Shown here one piece after another: positions 36,067-44,350 of a stretch of DNA of 64,000 bases. Numbering within the stretch: the stretch's first letter is position 1; each line of letters begins with the position of its first letter. The DNA comes from Adhaeribacter radiodurans. GTDB taxonomy: Bacteria > Bacteroidota > Bacteroidia > Cytophagales > Hymenobacteraceae. A program made the position numbers and the translations under genes. Under the pieces are notes generated by a model. The model did no database searches, was not told where the DNA came from, and saw only the letters and a program-made list of their open reading frames with translations. The stretch covers positions 5,456,001 through 5,520,000 of the forward strand of contig NZ_CP055153.1 of assembly GCF_014075995.1 (NCBI RefSeq), given 5' to 3'.

Positions 36067-36584
36067 GTGGACCCAGAAAGTAAAAAGTCAAATGAAGAAC
36101 TAACCGAAGACCTCCGAAAAAGAGATGCGAAAGCCTACGAAAAAATGTATCGTAAATCTTTACCTTCTCTCATGCGGTTTGTTTATCTCAATCACGGGCA
36201 TCAGGAAGATGCTCAGGATTTATTGCAAGAAGCAGCTATTGTTTTGTTTCGAAAACTGTTACAGCCGGACTTTGTACTTACTTGTGTCCCGTCCACGTAC
36301 GTGTATTCCGTGGCCCGTAAAAAGTGGTTGTATTTACTTAAAAAGCGCAAACCAAATATTAGTAAAATTGTTGATATAGACGAATACATCGAGGTGCCGG
36401 ATTACCTGCCCGAAGAATTTGAAATGCTGCTGGAAGAACAGTTCGGAAAAGCCATTGATCAATTAGACGAAACTTGTCAGGTAATTCTAAAAAATATTAC
36501 TATCTTAATCTAAGTTTAGAAGAAATTGCCCAATCCATTAATTACACCAGCGCCTCTTTAATTCATTATATACCCCTTTACTAA
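36067..36584 (+). pseudogene. ECF sigma-70 factor, frameshifted in region 4
   Basis: The frame from GTG 36067 encodes a sigma region 2 (HQEDAQDLLQEAAIVLFRKL) and linker, then stops at 36513 after 148 aa. The missing region 4 helix-turn-helix is present in the -1 frame: YYYLNLSLEEIAQSINYTSA, to a stop at 36584. The frames cross at an A-run, 36489-36495 (A AAA AAT), which is both a homopolymer and a canonical -1 slippery heptamer. Even the joined product ends early compared with the two intact sigma factors at 40 and 53 kb, and a third frame may continue it, so I favour decay. It diverges from the TIR-WD40 gene. Confidence 0.7.
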
Positions 36585-36637
36585 GTTTTATCGTAATAAC
36601 ATCTAATATACCGGGTGAATTCAAAGATTAGTAGTTC

Positions 36638-36688
36638 ATCAAAGTTTGTTTATTTTTCATAGATATTGAAGTATAAACAAACTTTGAT
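36638..36688 (-). terminator. inverted repeat downstream of the phospholipase-like gene
   Basis: A perfect 16-bp stem (36638-36653 with 36673-36688, core CAAAGTTTGTTTAT) and a 19-nt loop, starting 18 nt past the minus-strand stop at 36706. It could end both this gene and the convergent sigma pseudogene. The large loop and lack of a U-tract make it an imperfect terminator. Confidence 0.5.
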
Positions 36689-36705
36689 CTTGATCGCAAA
36701 CATAT

Positions 36706-39216
36706 TTAGAATATACTTCTAAATATACTATTAAATCTTCCTTTTGAAGGAGTTTTAGGGAAAGGATTCTTAACAGTTCCTGCTACATACCATTTAGGCA
36801 GAATATTTGAGAATCCAAAATTGTCAGGTGTTTCTAATGCAGGAGATAATGGCCCTGTAAATAATTTTGCAAATGCTCGGGATTCTGTTTTATTATATGA
36901 ATAGAATCTCATTCCTTTGCTAGAGCCATCTTTATCAAAAGAATACCCGTAACGCCGATCTTCTAATTCATATCCATCTCCATTTGGGCGGCTTCTAGGA
37001 AAAGCGGGGGCATAAGCCTGCCATTGATGATTACCATCAATGGACCTAACAACACCAAATAATACATTAGAAGCAATATTACCCTCGTATAATGAAGTAC
37101 CATATCTTGTTGGGAATTTAATTCCTAACTCTTTAGCTATTGAGTTAAGAGCGTTTGCATCTAATAAACTAAGTTTAGCTAAAATAACAGCATTATATGC
37201 GGGTGCAAAGGACTCTGTATTAAAACTTCCTTCATGTACGCGCATATCTGCTAATAATCTATTAGCAACATCTGGAATTAGTAGAAGCTGTTTATTAGTT
37301 GCATCATTACTAAATACAGCATTAAGTTGTTGGTCAGAAATGCCATCAATATGCATTTTAATTAATGCTCCTAAATTACCATCAATAAGCATAGCTATTT
37401 GGATAGTTGCATCCTCCAATGCAGGTGTAAGTTCCTTAACAAGTATGTCCTCAGTCATACCAGCGGGATCAATAAGCCACCCTCCAGGCCCAAGTGCTTT
37501 GCGTAATTTAGAACGCAAGCTGCGTATTTCCTCAATACCATGTTTAATTACACATGCAGTTCCTGGAACCTCCTTTGGAACTGCCATAAATACCGGTGCC
37601 CAACAGTCAACCCATTGTTGTAAAGGAGTTAATGGGTTTTCTGAGGTCAGAATTGCTTTCATAACAGCAAAATTAGCATTTTCGTAAGCATCAATAGCTT
37701 TTATTAGATCACCTTCCCAATGCTTTAATGCTAAAGATACAGGGTTCAATTCTTGACTAAGAAGTACCCGATATTCGTCTATTTTGCCTTTTAAGGCAAC
37801 TACTTGATCAAACAAGTCCTTTTGAGCCTTTTCTAATTTATCAAGTGCTTCTTTTGCTTGCTTTGCAAGTTCACGCCCTGCGTTATTTGACTTCTTAATA
37901 GCCTCTAGTCGTGCTAACTCAACAGAAGCTGCTGCCAAAGCAGTTGTAGCAGCTGCCTTAGCAGCAATAGCTGTACTTTTTCTTAATGTAGCTGCTTGGA
38001 GAGAAGCTGTAAGAGTATTTTTTTGTTTTTCTAAATCTGAAATTAGGTTTACTAAATTCTCATAAGCGGGATTGACAATATCCACAACTTTACAAACAGT
38101 TTCTTCAACAATTTTATTAAATGGCCAAGGTAACTTTTTAGTAACCACATCACATACTTTTTTTGAAAGTTTTGACGGAGTCAGCGCGATACTACGTTGA
38201 ACACCCACAATCTCATTTTGTACGTTTGCAATTTTTCCAGGAAGATTAGCTGATAATTCCCCAGCCTCTATTATAATCTGTTCAGACTGTCTAATAATTC
38301 TATTTTGTTCCTCAATTATTTTTTTCTGTGCATCTATAAGTCGTTCATGTTGTTCTAATGCTGCATTAGCTATAACTAATTGTTGCTTTGCTTGTGCAAT
38401 AGGTCCAACAAGGTCATTTGCCTTCCTAGTAATTTCAATTACTTCATTTTCTAACTTAAGTATTAATTTTTGAACATCACTGCCAGCACCTTCTGATGCT
38501 TTCTGAGCTTTATAAATTGCATTCCATACTTTTCTCATTGCAACTAAGTGTACTCCTGTATTTGAATTTTGGTACTCCCGAGAAGGATCGCTAGCTAAAA
38601 TGAGGTGTTTTGAAAGAAATCCAACTGGAGCAGCTATATTATCTTGTACAGACCCTAAGGTATGGCCATTATGATCTCGAAGTGCGGGAGTATACTTATC
38701 AATGAAAGTTTCAACTGCAATATGTCTTACCTCAACATCTGTCTCTCCATCAATTAAAGAGAAAGCATCACCTGCGTACATGTTTACATAGCTATGTGCC
38801 CAGATATCACCTGCTGCATGACCCAACATGCCTAATGCGTAGGCTATATGGGCAGGATCATCTCCTGCTTCACGTACCGACCATTGCAACCAATCGTCAG
38901 TTTGCCAACCACCTTTTCGTCCTGGATGTACAACTGTTTGTCCTACAAGAATATCAGGAAAAGCATCAGGCCCGACATGGCCCATCCTATAAGTTGATGC
39001 ATGAGCCCTTAATGCATCCACTATTCTTTTAGACACCTCATAATCACGACCATTTATGGTTAGCTTACCATCTAATAATACATCATTTAATACTTGTTGC
39101 GCTATCCAAACATGTGTCTTTGGTTTAAAACCAAAGACATTAGAAATATGCAGAAAAAGTATCAAAATTACTAATGTCAATTTATGGAAGCTATAACTTA
39201 TCATTTTATATTTCAT
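36706..39216 (-). CDS. secreted zinc-dependent phospholipase-C-like protein with long coiled coil
   Basis: An 836-aa protein. A signal peptide (about 1-29) is followed by an N-terminal domain with the metal-ligand pattern of zinc-dependent phospholipase C/S1-P1-type enzymes: PKTHVWIA (His35), MGHVGPDAFPD (His80, Asp84) and MLGHAAGDIWAHSY (His133, Asp137, His141). A helical coiled coil rich in Ala/Lys/Glu covers about 235-480, and an unknown C-terminal domain follows. It probably acts on phospholipid or phosphate esters outside the cytoplasm, with the coil and tail giving assembly or targeting. It has its own hairpin terminator. The fusion is much longer than single-domain phospholipases (250-400 aa). 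Confidence 0.75.
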   Translation of the reverse strand: MKYKMISYSFHKLTLVILILFLHISNVFGFKPKTHVWIAQQVLNDVLLDGKLTINGRDYEVSKRIVDALRAHASTYRMGHVGPDAFPDILVGQTVVHPGRKGGWQTDDWLQWSVREAGDDPAHIAYALGMLGHAAGDIWAHSYVNMYAGDAFSLIDGETDVEVRHIAVETFIDKYTPALRDHNGHTLGSVQDNIAAPVGFLSKHLILASDPSREYQNSNTGVHLVAMRKVWNAIYKAQKASEGAGSDVQKLILKLENEVIEITRKANDLVGPIAQAKQQLVIANAALEQHERLIDAQKKIIEEQNRIIRQSEQIIIEAGELSANLPGKIANVQNEIVGVQRSIALTPSKLSKKVCDVVTKKLPWPFNKIVEETVCKVVDIVNPAYENLVNLISDLEKQKNTLTASLQAATLRKSTAIAAKAAATTALAAASVELARLEAIKKSNNAGRELAKQAKEALDKLEKAQKDLFDQVVALKGKIDEYRVLLSQELNPVSLALKHWEGDLIKAIDAYENANFAVMKAILTSENPLTPLQQWVDCWAPVFMAVPKEVPGTACVIKHGIEEIRSLRSKLRKALGPGGWLIDPAGMTEDILVKELTPALEDATIQIAMLIDGNLGALIKMHIDGISDQQLNAVFSNDATNKQLLLIPDVANRLLADMRVHEGSFNTESFAPAYNAVILAKLSLLDANALNSIAKELGIKFPTRYGTSLYEGNIASNVLFGVVRSIDGNHQWQAYAPAFPRSRPNGDGYELEDRRYGYSFDKDGSSKGMRFYSYNKTESRAFAKLFTGPLSPALETPDNFGFSNILPKWYVAGTVKNPFPKTPSKGRFNSIFRSIF

Positions 39217-39513
39217 AAAAGCTAATGTTAATTAGGACGGAATTTTTATATTTTAAAGTTTTTATTTTTGTGAGAAAGACAAACTGTTGTTTTTATTTTT
39301 TAAAATTAAAATGCTATTAAAAGAAACTAAAGACACATCAATAATCTCCATCTTTACTCAATTTGCCTCAGATAAACAAATTTTTCATGTCTTGACTTAC
39401 TTAGTATATTCATAAACAAATCAATTTGAAAGCTGAATATATAAATGCATAAAGAGTTTATACAGGTATTAGTTGTGTTCAATTCTTTACATTTATCTAG
39501 TTTGTGATAGACC

Positions 39514-39624
39514 TTATTTCGATAATTTTCTATGAACCACTCTAAGATTGTGCAGACCACAGGCAATGAGCGTTACAACATCTCGGATTTGCTCGCCTAG
39601 TAAGCAGATTTTCTCTTTTACAAT
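39514..39624 (-). pseudogene. C-terminal remnant of an IS transposase
   Basis: The minus strand encodes 36 residues to a stop at 39514, with a stop just upstream. The sequence GEQIRDVVTLIACGLHNLRV is characteristic of the end of IS5/IS4-type DDE transposases (ACxLHNLR). No terminal repeats or further transposase sequence can be recognised nearby. It is a relic showing past insertion between the phospholipase-like gene and the first intact sigma cassette. Confidence 0.55.
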
Positions 39625-39935
39625 TCAAATATTATCGAAGTATATATATCAGTTGTTAAACTCCCGGTCAAGATTTGAATAAACGAATTGAGAATTCTAT
39701 GAAACTTCTGATCTATTAGGTACAACAGAGCCAATCTGAAATACTTCATCTGCTATCTATTAAGCAGAAGCTGGGAAGATTTAAATGGTTAAACCTGCGG
39801 TTAGCAACCATAGTGAGGTAAAGGCTTAACTTTGCAAGGCATTTCATCTGTTCATCATTGCGTAAATATTTAATTATTAGAAATTTATTTGTATATTTTA
39901 GCAACCCAGTGGCTAATTCTCGTATAGCGCCTATA

Positions 39936-40052
39936 AGAGATTTTTGGGTTGATTTTGACCTTAGTACCTGATTATGAAAAAAGGTAATCTCTATTTTAAA
40001 TTTTTTAATATGATTTATTTAACAGCTTACCTCCGACTAATTATTGGTACTA
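39936..40052 (+). promoter_or_regulatory. conserved leader of sigma cassette A
   Basis: The 117 bp before the sigma ATG are nearly identical to 52849-52967 before the second sigma gene. Shared features are AGAGATT (39936-39942) and its complement AATCTCT (39986-39992), TACCT/AGGTA in between, and the stretch CTTACCTCCGACTAATTATT ending GGTACTAATG. Conservation of noncoding DNA between diverged paralogous genes implies function, such as a self-recognised promoter or a structured 5' UTR. Confidence 0.65.
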
Positions 40053-40604
40053 ATGAAGCGCAGACCCGAAGAAGACATTGCCCTCATCGCCGCCTTTCGA
40101 CGAGGGGACCTGAAACCCCTGGATAAATTTTACTTTACCCATCGGCAGCAATTTGTAAAGTGGATGGAAAATACGTTCCGACTTTCCTCTGCTGAGGCCA
40201 TCGACATCTATCAAGATGCTCATGGTGTGTTATACAAAATTTTGGTAACTGATAAGCTTACCGAGAATGGTTCCAGTCTAAAAACTTTTGTTTTTGGTAT
40301 TGGACGTAACATTGCTTTAAAAAAAATTATTAAGCGCGCAAAAGAAGAAAAAGCGTTGAATGAGATTGCTCGAAATGGAGCACAAGATAACACAGCTGAT
40401 TTAACAGAACTTCAGGATATAATAATGGCCATATATGAAAAGTTACCTGAGCCCTGTAAGTCAATTTTGCGTATGTACTATTTTGATGAATTCTCTATGC
40501 AAGAGATAGCTGATGAATTAGGATATAAAAGCGAAGATGTGGCTAAAAATCAGAAATGTCGTTGTTTGAAAACAATACGAGATAAATTATTAATTACCCG
40601 GTAA
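40053..40604 (+). CDS. ECF-type sigma-70 factor, cassette A
   Basis: The start is ATG 40053 (183 aa); the upstream in-frame TTG lies in the conserved leader. Region 2 (SSAEAIDIYQDAHGVLYKIL, then TFVFGIGRNIALKK) and region 4 (LPEPCKSILRMYYFDEFSMQ and EIADELGYKSEDVAKNQKCR) are complete. It directs RNA polymerase to a private promoter set. It is 80 nt upstream of a TPR membrane protein that is its likely anti-sigma factor. A close paralogue with the same leader and partner lies at 52968. Confidence 0.92.
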   Translation: MKRRPEEDIALIAAFRRGDLKPLDKFYFTHRQQFVKWMENTFRLSSAEAIDIYQDAHGVLYKILVTDKLTENGSSLKTFVFGIGRNIALKKIIKRAKEEKALNEIARNGAQDNTADLTELQDIIMAIYEKLPEPCKSILRMYYFDEFSMQEIADELGYKSEDVAKNQKCRCLKTIRDKLLITR

Positions 40605-40657
40605 GAAGCGGGCAATTGATTAAATAATTAAATACCAAAAAGTTTCATATTATAACG

Positions 40658-40674
40658 GTTTAAGAAAGTTAAAC
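40658..40674 (+). promoter_or_regulatory. conserved inverted repeat before anti-sigma gene A
   Basis: GTTTAA-gaaag-TTAAAC, 9 nt before the anti-sigma ATG, is repeated exactly at 53567-53583 in cassette B. It could be a translational hairpin or a protein site setting the sigma/anti-sigma ratio. Confidence 0.5.
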
Positions 40675-40683
40675 TAGTTTCTC

Positions 40684-41562
40684 ATGACCTCAAAAGAAAA
40701 GATTCAGCGGATAGATGCCTACCTTCAGGGGAATCTATCCGCTGAACAAGAAGCCCAGGTAGAACAATGGATGGACGATTACCTGAGCGGAACGCTATCC
40801 TTAGAAGATCAGGCCTGGTTCAACCAGAAACTACAACAGGATACCGCCTTTGCCCAAGAAGTAAATTTGCAACGGGATATTCGGCTGGGTTTGGAAAAAG
40901 CAATGAATCAAGAATTCCAGCAAACGAGCTTGTACAAGGATTTGTTGGCCAGTACCACTACCGAGATAGATCAAAACTTAAAAAACCGTTTTGTTCTTTT
41001 GGAAGAACAGCTGGCCGCCAAAGAGGAAAAAGTTATTCCGCTACAATCAAAGCCCGTAAACCGCTCCCTGTATTACTGGTTATCTGGAGTAGCTGCCTGT
41101 TTAATTTTAGGTTTCTTTGTTTACCTGTTTTGGCAAAACCAACATAAACCCGAACAGCTTTATGCCAAATATTACGAGCCATATATGATTGCTTCCGTAC
41201 AACGGAATGGATCTGCGCAAAATACACAGCAACAAGCCATGCAAGCGTATGAGGAAGGTGATTATCAGCTGGCAGCAAAAGCATTTGAGTCGTGCTTAAG
41301 CCTTACTCCTCAGGATATAGATTGCCGATTTTATCTTGGTTTAAGTTACTTGGAAACTCAGCAACTACCAAAAGCCGAGCAAACCCTTAAACAAGTAATT
41401 CAAGCTACACCGAATGAGTACACCACCCGAGCTCAATGGTATTTAGCATTGGTATACCTGATAAATAACAAATCCAAAGATGCTAGATTACTATTACAGG
41501 AATTAAGTCGCGATCATGGCTTCTATGGAAAAAAAGCAGATATGTTAATGGAAGAAATGTAA
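40684..41562 (+). CDS. anti-sigma-like single-pass membrane protein with periplasmic TPRs, cassette A
   Basis: A 292-aa protein. The cytoplasmic N-terminus (1-125) carries two successive copies of the Bacteroidota anti-sigma motif (AYLQGNLSAEQEAQVEQWM and DYLSGTLSLEDQAWFNQKL), a coiled segment and one transmembrane helix (about 129-150). The C-terminal half has three TPR-like repeats (AYEEGDYQLAAKAFESCLSL, FYLGLSYLETQQLPKAEQTL, YLALVYLINNKSKDARLLL). It probably holds the sigma factor at the membrane and releases it when the outer TPR domain senses a partner. A 21-bp inverted repeat overlaps its stop codon. Confidence 0.8.
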   Translation: MTSKEKIQRIDAYLQGNLSAEQEAQVEQWMDDYLSGTLSLEDQAWFNQKLQQDTAFAQEVNLQRDIRLGLEKAMNQEFQQTSLYKDLLASTTTEIDQNLKNRFVLLEEQLAAKEEKVIPLQSKPVNRSLYYWLSGVAACLILGFFVYLFWQNQHKPEQLYAKYYEPYMIASVQRNGSAQNTQQQAMQAYEEGDYQLAAKAFESCLSLTPQDIDCRFYLGLSYLETQQLPKAEQTLKQVIQATPNEYTTRAQWYLALVYLINNKSKDARLLLQELSRDHGFYGKKADMLMEEM

Positions 41563-41593
41563 ATATGATAATATTTCTTCCATTAACATATCT
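41538..41593 (+). terminator. 21-bp perfect inverted repeat over the anti-sigma stop codon
   Basis: Arms 41538-41558 and 41573-41593 are exact reverse complements. The left arm is the last coding stretch and the stop codon lies in the 14-nt loop. No U-tract follows. It may act as a terminator or 3' stabiliser for the sigma/anti-sigma mRNA. Cassette B does not have it. Confidence 0.6.
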
Positions 41594-41823
41594 GAATAGT
41601 TGAAATTAGTTTGCCTCTTTATTTTCTTTCGTTGTAAATAGAATTATAAATTGAATTTAAGAGTCTTCTAAGCGATAAATTTTTAAAAGAAACATCTGCG
41701 ACTGATACAGGATAGTTCTTATTTAGAAACTAATGGTTGAAATACTTTAAATAAAATACCTATAAAAGAAAAATCATACTTAGAATATTTTCCTTTTATT
41801 AGGTGTTTTATTTAGGATCCTTG

Positions 41824-42078
41824 TTAATGAATTAATGTAACAGTTGCATTATCAACTTGACGAAAATAAGAAGAAGGTATGTCTTTTGTATGGTTAAAAG
41901 GCCCTCTTTTATGTGGATCGAATGCCTTTATTAGATCCTCAAGTTCTTTCTTCTTAAATTTGAACTTCATCTTAATAGATACTGGTTTACCTTTCACCTT
42001 ATCGTACTCAAATTCAAAGGGTACATCTTCCTCGATTAATTCTTCACCAGTAGTTGATTGTTGAGTTTCTTCTTTCAT
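41824..42078 (-). CDS. small hypothetical protein (84 aa)
   Basis: A charged, soluble 84-residue protein. The acidic N-terminus (GEELIEEDVPFEFEYD) is followed by a Lys-rich middle (KMKFKFKKKELEDLIKAF) and a C-terminus ending TVTLIH. The beta-like strands suggest a small domain. It stands between cassette A and the GH13 gene on the opposite strand, with its own upstream palindrome. No family is recognised. The small gene after cassette B (54594) has a similar position but no clear sequence similarity. Confidence 0.6.
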   Translation of the reverse strand: MKEETQQSTTGEELIEEDVPFEFEYDKVKGKPVSIKMKFKFKKKELEDLIKAFDPHKRGPFNHTKDIPSSYFRQVDNATVTLIH

Positions 42079-42140
42079 TTTTTTGATGTTAAATAGTTAA
42101 ACATATATAATCTAAATTTTAAATAATAAGCTTGTTGCAA

Positions 42141-42190
42141 TTTAGTTTAAATGAATAATCAAGATAATTTGATTATTCATTTAAACTAAA
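42141..42190 (-). terminator. 22-bp perfect palindrome, terminator-like
   Basis: Arms 42141-42162 and 42169-42190 are exact complements around the 6-nt loop gataat. It lies 94 nt past the GH13 stop and 63 nt before the 84-aa gene, so it can end GH13 transcription or serve as a regulatory hairpin of the downstream gene. The stem is very AT-rich. Confidence 0.6.
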
Positions 42191-42283
42191 GAAAATAAAA
42201 ATTCTGTATTCCTAAATTTTTGGATATTACTTAATTTGCTTACAACTATTTTGCTTAAATAGCATGTAAACGAATATTTAATC

Positions 42284-44161
42284 TTAATACTTTTTGTAGT
42301 AAATAAAACCCCAATTAGAAGCCATATCTACATGAAGCAATCCATTATTGGCTCTGACCATAGTACCAGTCAGTAAATCTTCCCAAGGACCCTGATCAGG
42401 TACTTCGAAGGTTACTGATTGCGTTTGATCAGAAAAGTTTAATCCAACATAAAACCTTTCTAACCTGTTGTGCTTGTCTTCTCCCCAACGGTGATATACT
42501 ACAACATTTTTGTCTCGATGAATACCAAATCCCTGAGGGTTAGGTAAGGCCCAGCCATCTTCCCAATTATTTGGATAGAAATTTAAAGAAGTAAGACCCG
42601 GGTGATCTTTTCTGATTTTTATTAACTTTTTATAAAGTTGAAATATTTGGGGGCTTGGTTCAGTGGCATATTTGTTCCAATCCAAAGGCCGGGGAACAAC
42701 CCGTCCATGGCCATCTTCGGGCATGTCATTATCTTCGCCGTATTCCTGCGCATTGTAAATAAGAGGGGTGCCGGCACATGTAAACAAAGCAATTACATAA
42801 GGTTGGGTTAAATACCAATATTGGCGGCCACCTGCCTTTAAGGCAAACCGTCGGTGATCATGATTTTCGATGTACGTAGTAGGCCCTCTGCCTGGATCAA
42901 AATCTTTACCCTCATGGAGCATACGCATGATAGATGGTTCTATCTGCGGAAATCCCTGAGGCCGGTCACCCAGATAAGACATACTGTTACTCCGGAAATT
43001 ATCCAGCCAGCAACTGGTAGCACCTACTTTATTAGTAACATCAATAGCGGCATAATCCCAGCTGTGTTCCAGTATACAAGAAAAGTTCTTATTTCCCGTT
43101 CTGGAAAGATGGCCACGTAGTTCAGAAAGAAGCTTTGGTAATCCCACTCCCCGGTTTCCCGGACGGTAAATACCTAAAGTATTATCTAATCGGATGCCAT
43201 CAATCTTAAATGTATCTATCCAATAAATACAGGCATCACGGATATACTCCAAAGTACATCTGTTAGCATAATCCAAATCTTTAAAGAAAGCGGCCTGCTC
43301 AAAGTTTCCTACATAAGGAGAATCTGCTGGATCTTGATATAACCAATAATAGGGGAATCCCAAGCTAGGAAGTAAAGCATCCGCATGATTAAATACCCCA
43401 TCCATTATAACATGAATACCCCTTTTATGGCATTCATTTATCAACCGCTTAAGATAGACCAGCTTATTGGTTTCGTTAGAACCGTTATTTACATATTTAT
43501 AGGCTACCGAAAAGTATTGTACGGGATTATAACCCCAACTGAAATCCTTACCCGGACTATCCGCATAGGCCCAAGCAGTCCAGGGCATAAATTCAATGGC
43601 GTTTATTCCTAAATCTACTAACTCATCCAATTTTCGAACAATAGCCTCAAACGGTGCTTCGTCTAAAGTTTTATAGTTAGCCGTAAAATCATCAATCATT
43701 AACTCGTAAACAATCAACTCTTGATAAGGCAACCTGGGTGATTTTAAAGCTTGTACAATTTCCGTTTGCCCGCCTATTACAAAGGCCGAATTTTGATTTT
43801 CGGTGCCACCATACCGCGCACACGGATCAGAAATTAAACGGGAAGGCGCATTTTCAAATTCAACCAAGTATTTATACTCATAAAATCCTGGCGGTAATTG
43901 ACCCGATGTATAAGAATAGAGTAATCCCTGAAGAACATCTTTATCATCAATATAATCCGAACTGTTCATGAGTATAGGCGCGTTCAAATCCCACTTATTA
44001 TGGTTCGGATCTTGAAAGCTACCCACAACGTACACTTGTCTTATCCGTGGCAAACCTCCTCCAGCATATTGATGCGGGGCTCGTTCCCCATCCGGAATAA
44101 ACAATTTAAAAGTTACTGTTTGGGTTGTATTATCTACCAAACCACCAAACTGCTCGTACAT
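42284..44161 (-). CDS. GH13 alpha-amylase-family enzyme with N-terminal CBM48-like domain
   Basis: A 625-aa protein. The early-set domain (about 10-130, with QVYVVGSFQD and GFYEYKYLVEFE) precedes a TIM-barrel with the four GH13 regions: DGVFNH (near 255), DGIRLDN with the nucleophile Asp (near 320), CILEHS with the acid Glu (near 363) and YIENHDHRR with the third Asp (near 431). A C-terminal beta domain follows. It should cleave or transfer alpha-1,4/1,6 glucans. There is no signal peptide, so it is cytoplasmic unless exported otherwise. Its place among cell-surface and sigma genes is odd; glycogen turnover is one possibility. Confidence 0.9.
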   Translation of the reverse strand: MYEQFGGLVDNTTQTVTFKLFIPDGERAPHQYAGGGLPRIRQVYVVGSFQDPNHNKWDLNAPILMNSSDYIDDKDVLQGLLYSYTSGQLPPGFYEYKYLVEFENAPSRLISDPCARYGGTENQNSAFVIGGQTEIVQALKSPRLPYQELIVYELMIDDFTANYKTLDEAPFEAIVRKLDELVDLGINAIEFMPWTAWAYADSPGKDFSWGYNPVQYFSVAYKYVNNGSNETNKLVYLKRLINECHKRGIHVIMDGVFNHADALLPSLGFPYYWLYQDPADSPYVGNFEQAAFFKDLDYANRCTLEYIRDACIYWIDTFKIDGIRLDNTLGIYRPGNRGVGLPKLLSELRGHLSRTGNKNFSCILEHSWDYAAIDVTNKVGATSCWLDNFRSNSMSYLGDRPQGFPQIEPSIMRMLHEGKDFDPGRGPTTYIENHDHRRFALKAGGRQYWYLTQPYVIALFTCAGTPLIYNAQEYGEDNDMPEDGHGRVVPRPLDWNKYATEPSPQIFQLYKKLIKIRKDHPGLTSLNFYPNNWEDGWALPNPQGFGIHRDKNVVVYHRWGEDKHNRLERFYVGLNFSDQTQSVTFEVPDQGPWEDLLTGTMVRANNGLLHVDMASNWGFIYYKKY

Positions 44162-44227
44162 AATTTCAACTAAGATAATTTGGATACATTATAAGTACTT
44201 TTGAAATAAATGATCAAAGTATGAAAA

Positions 44228-44295
44228 AATGAAAAGATTTAACAACGTAATCTTTAATTAAATTACATTGTCAATCCTCCAAAAATCTTTTCATT
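44228..44295 (-). repeat. 13-bp inverted repeat upstream of the GH13 gene
   Basis: AATGAAAAGATTT (44228-44240) and its complement (44283-44295) are 42 nt apart, between the lipoprotein stop at 44351 and the GH13 start at 44161. It may be a terminator for the lipoprotein gene or part of the GH13 control region. Confidence 0.4.
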
Positions 44296-44350
44296 TATAC
44301 CTATAGACTTTTGAAGGATTTGGGAACATATAAATATTGAAATTCAACTT

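Noticed and set aside
36067-36513. Intact short sigma factor
   Set aside because: The region 4 helix-turn-helix is present in the adjacent frame, so the 148-aa product is a truncation, not a natural short form.
39354-39566. 70-codon minus-strand frame near the transposase relic
   Set aside because: The recognisable transposase end is in a different frame of the same strand (39514-39624), so this frame is probably a shadow of the relic.
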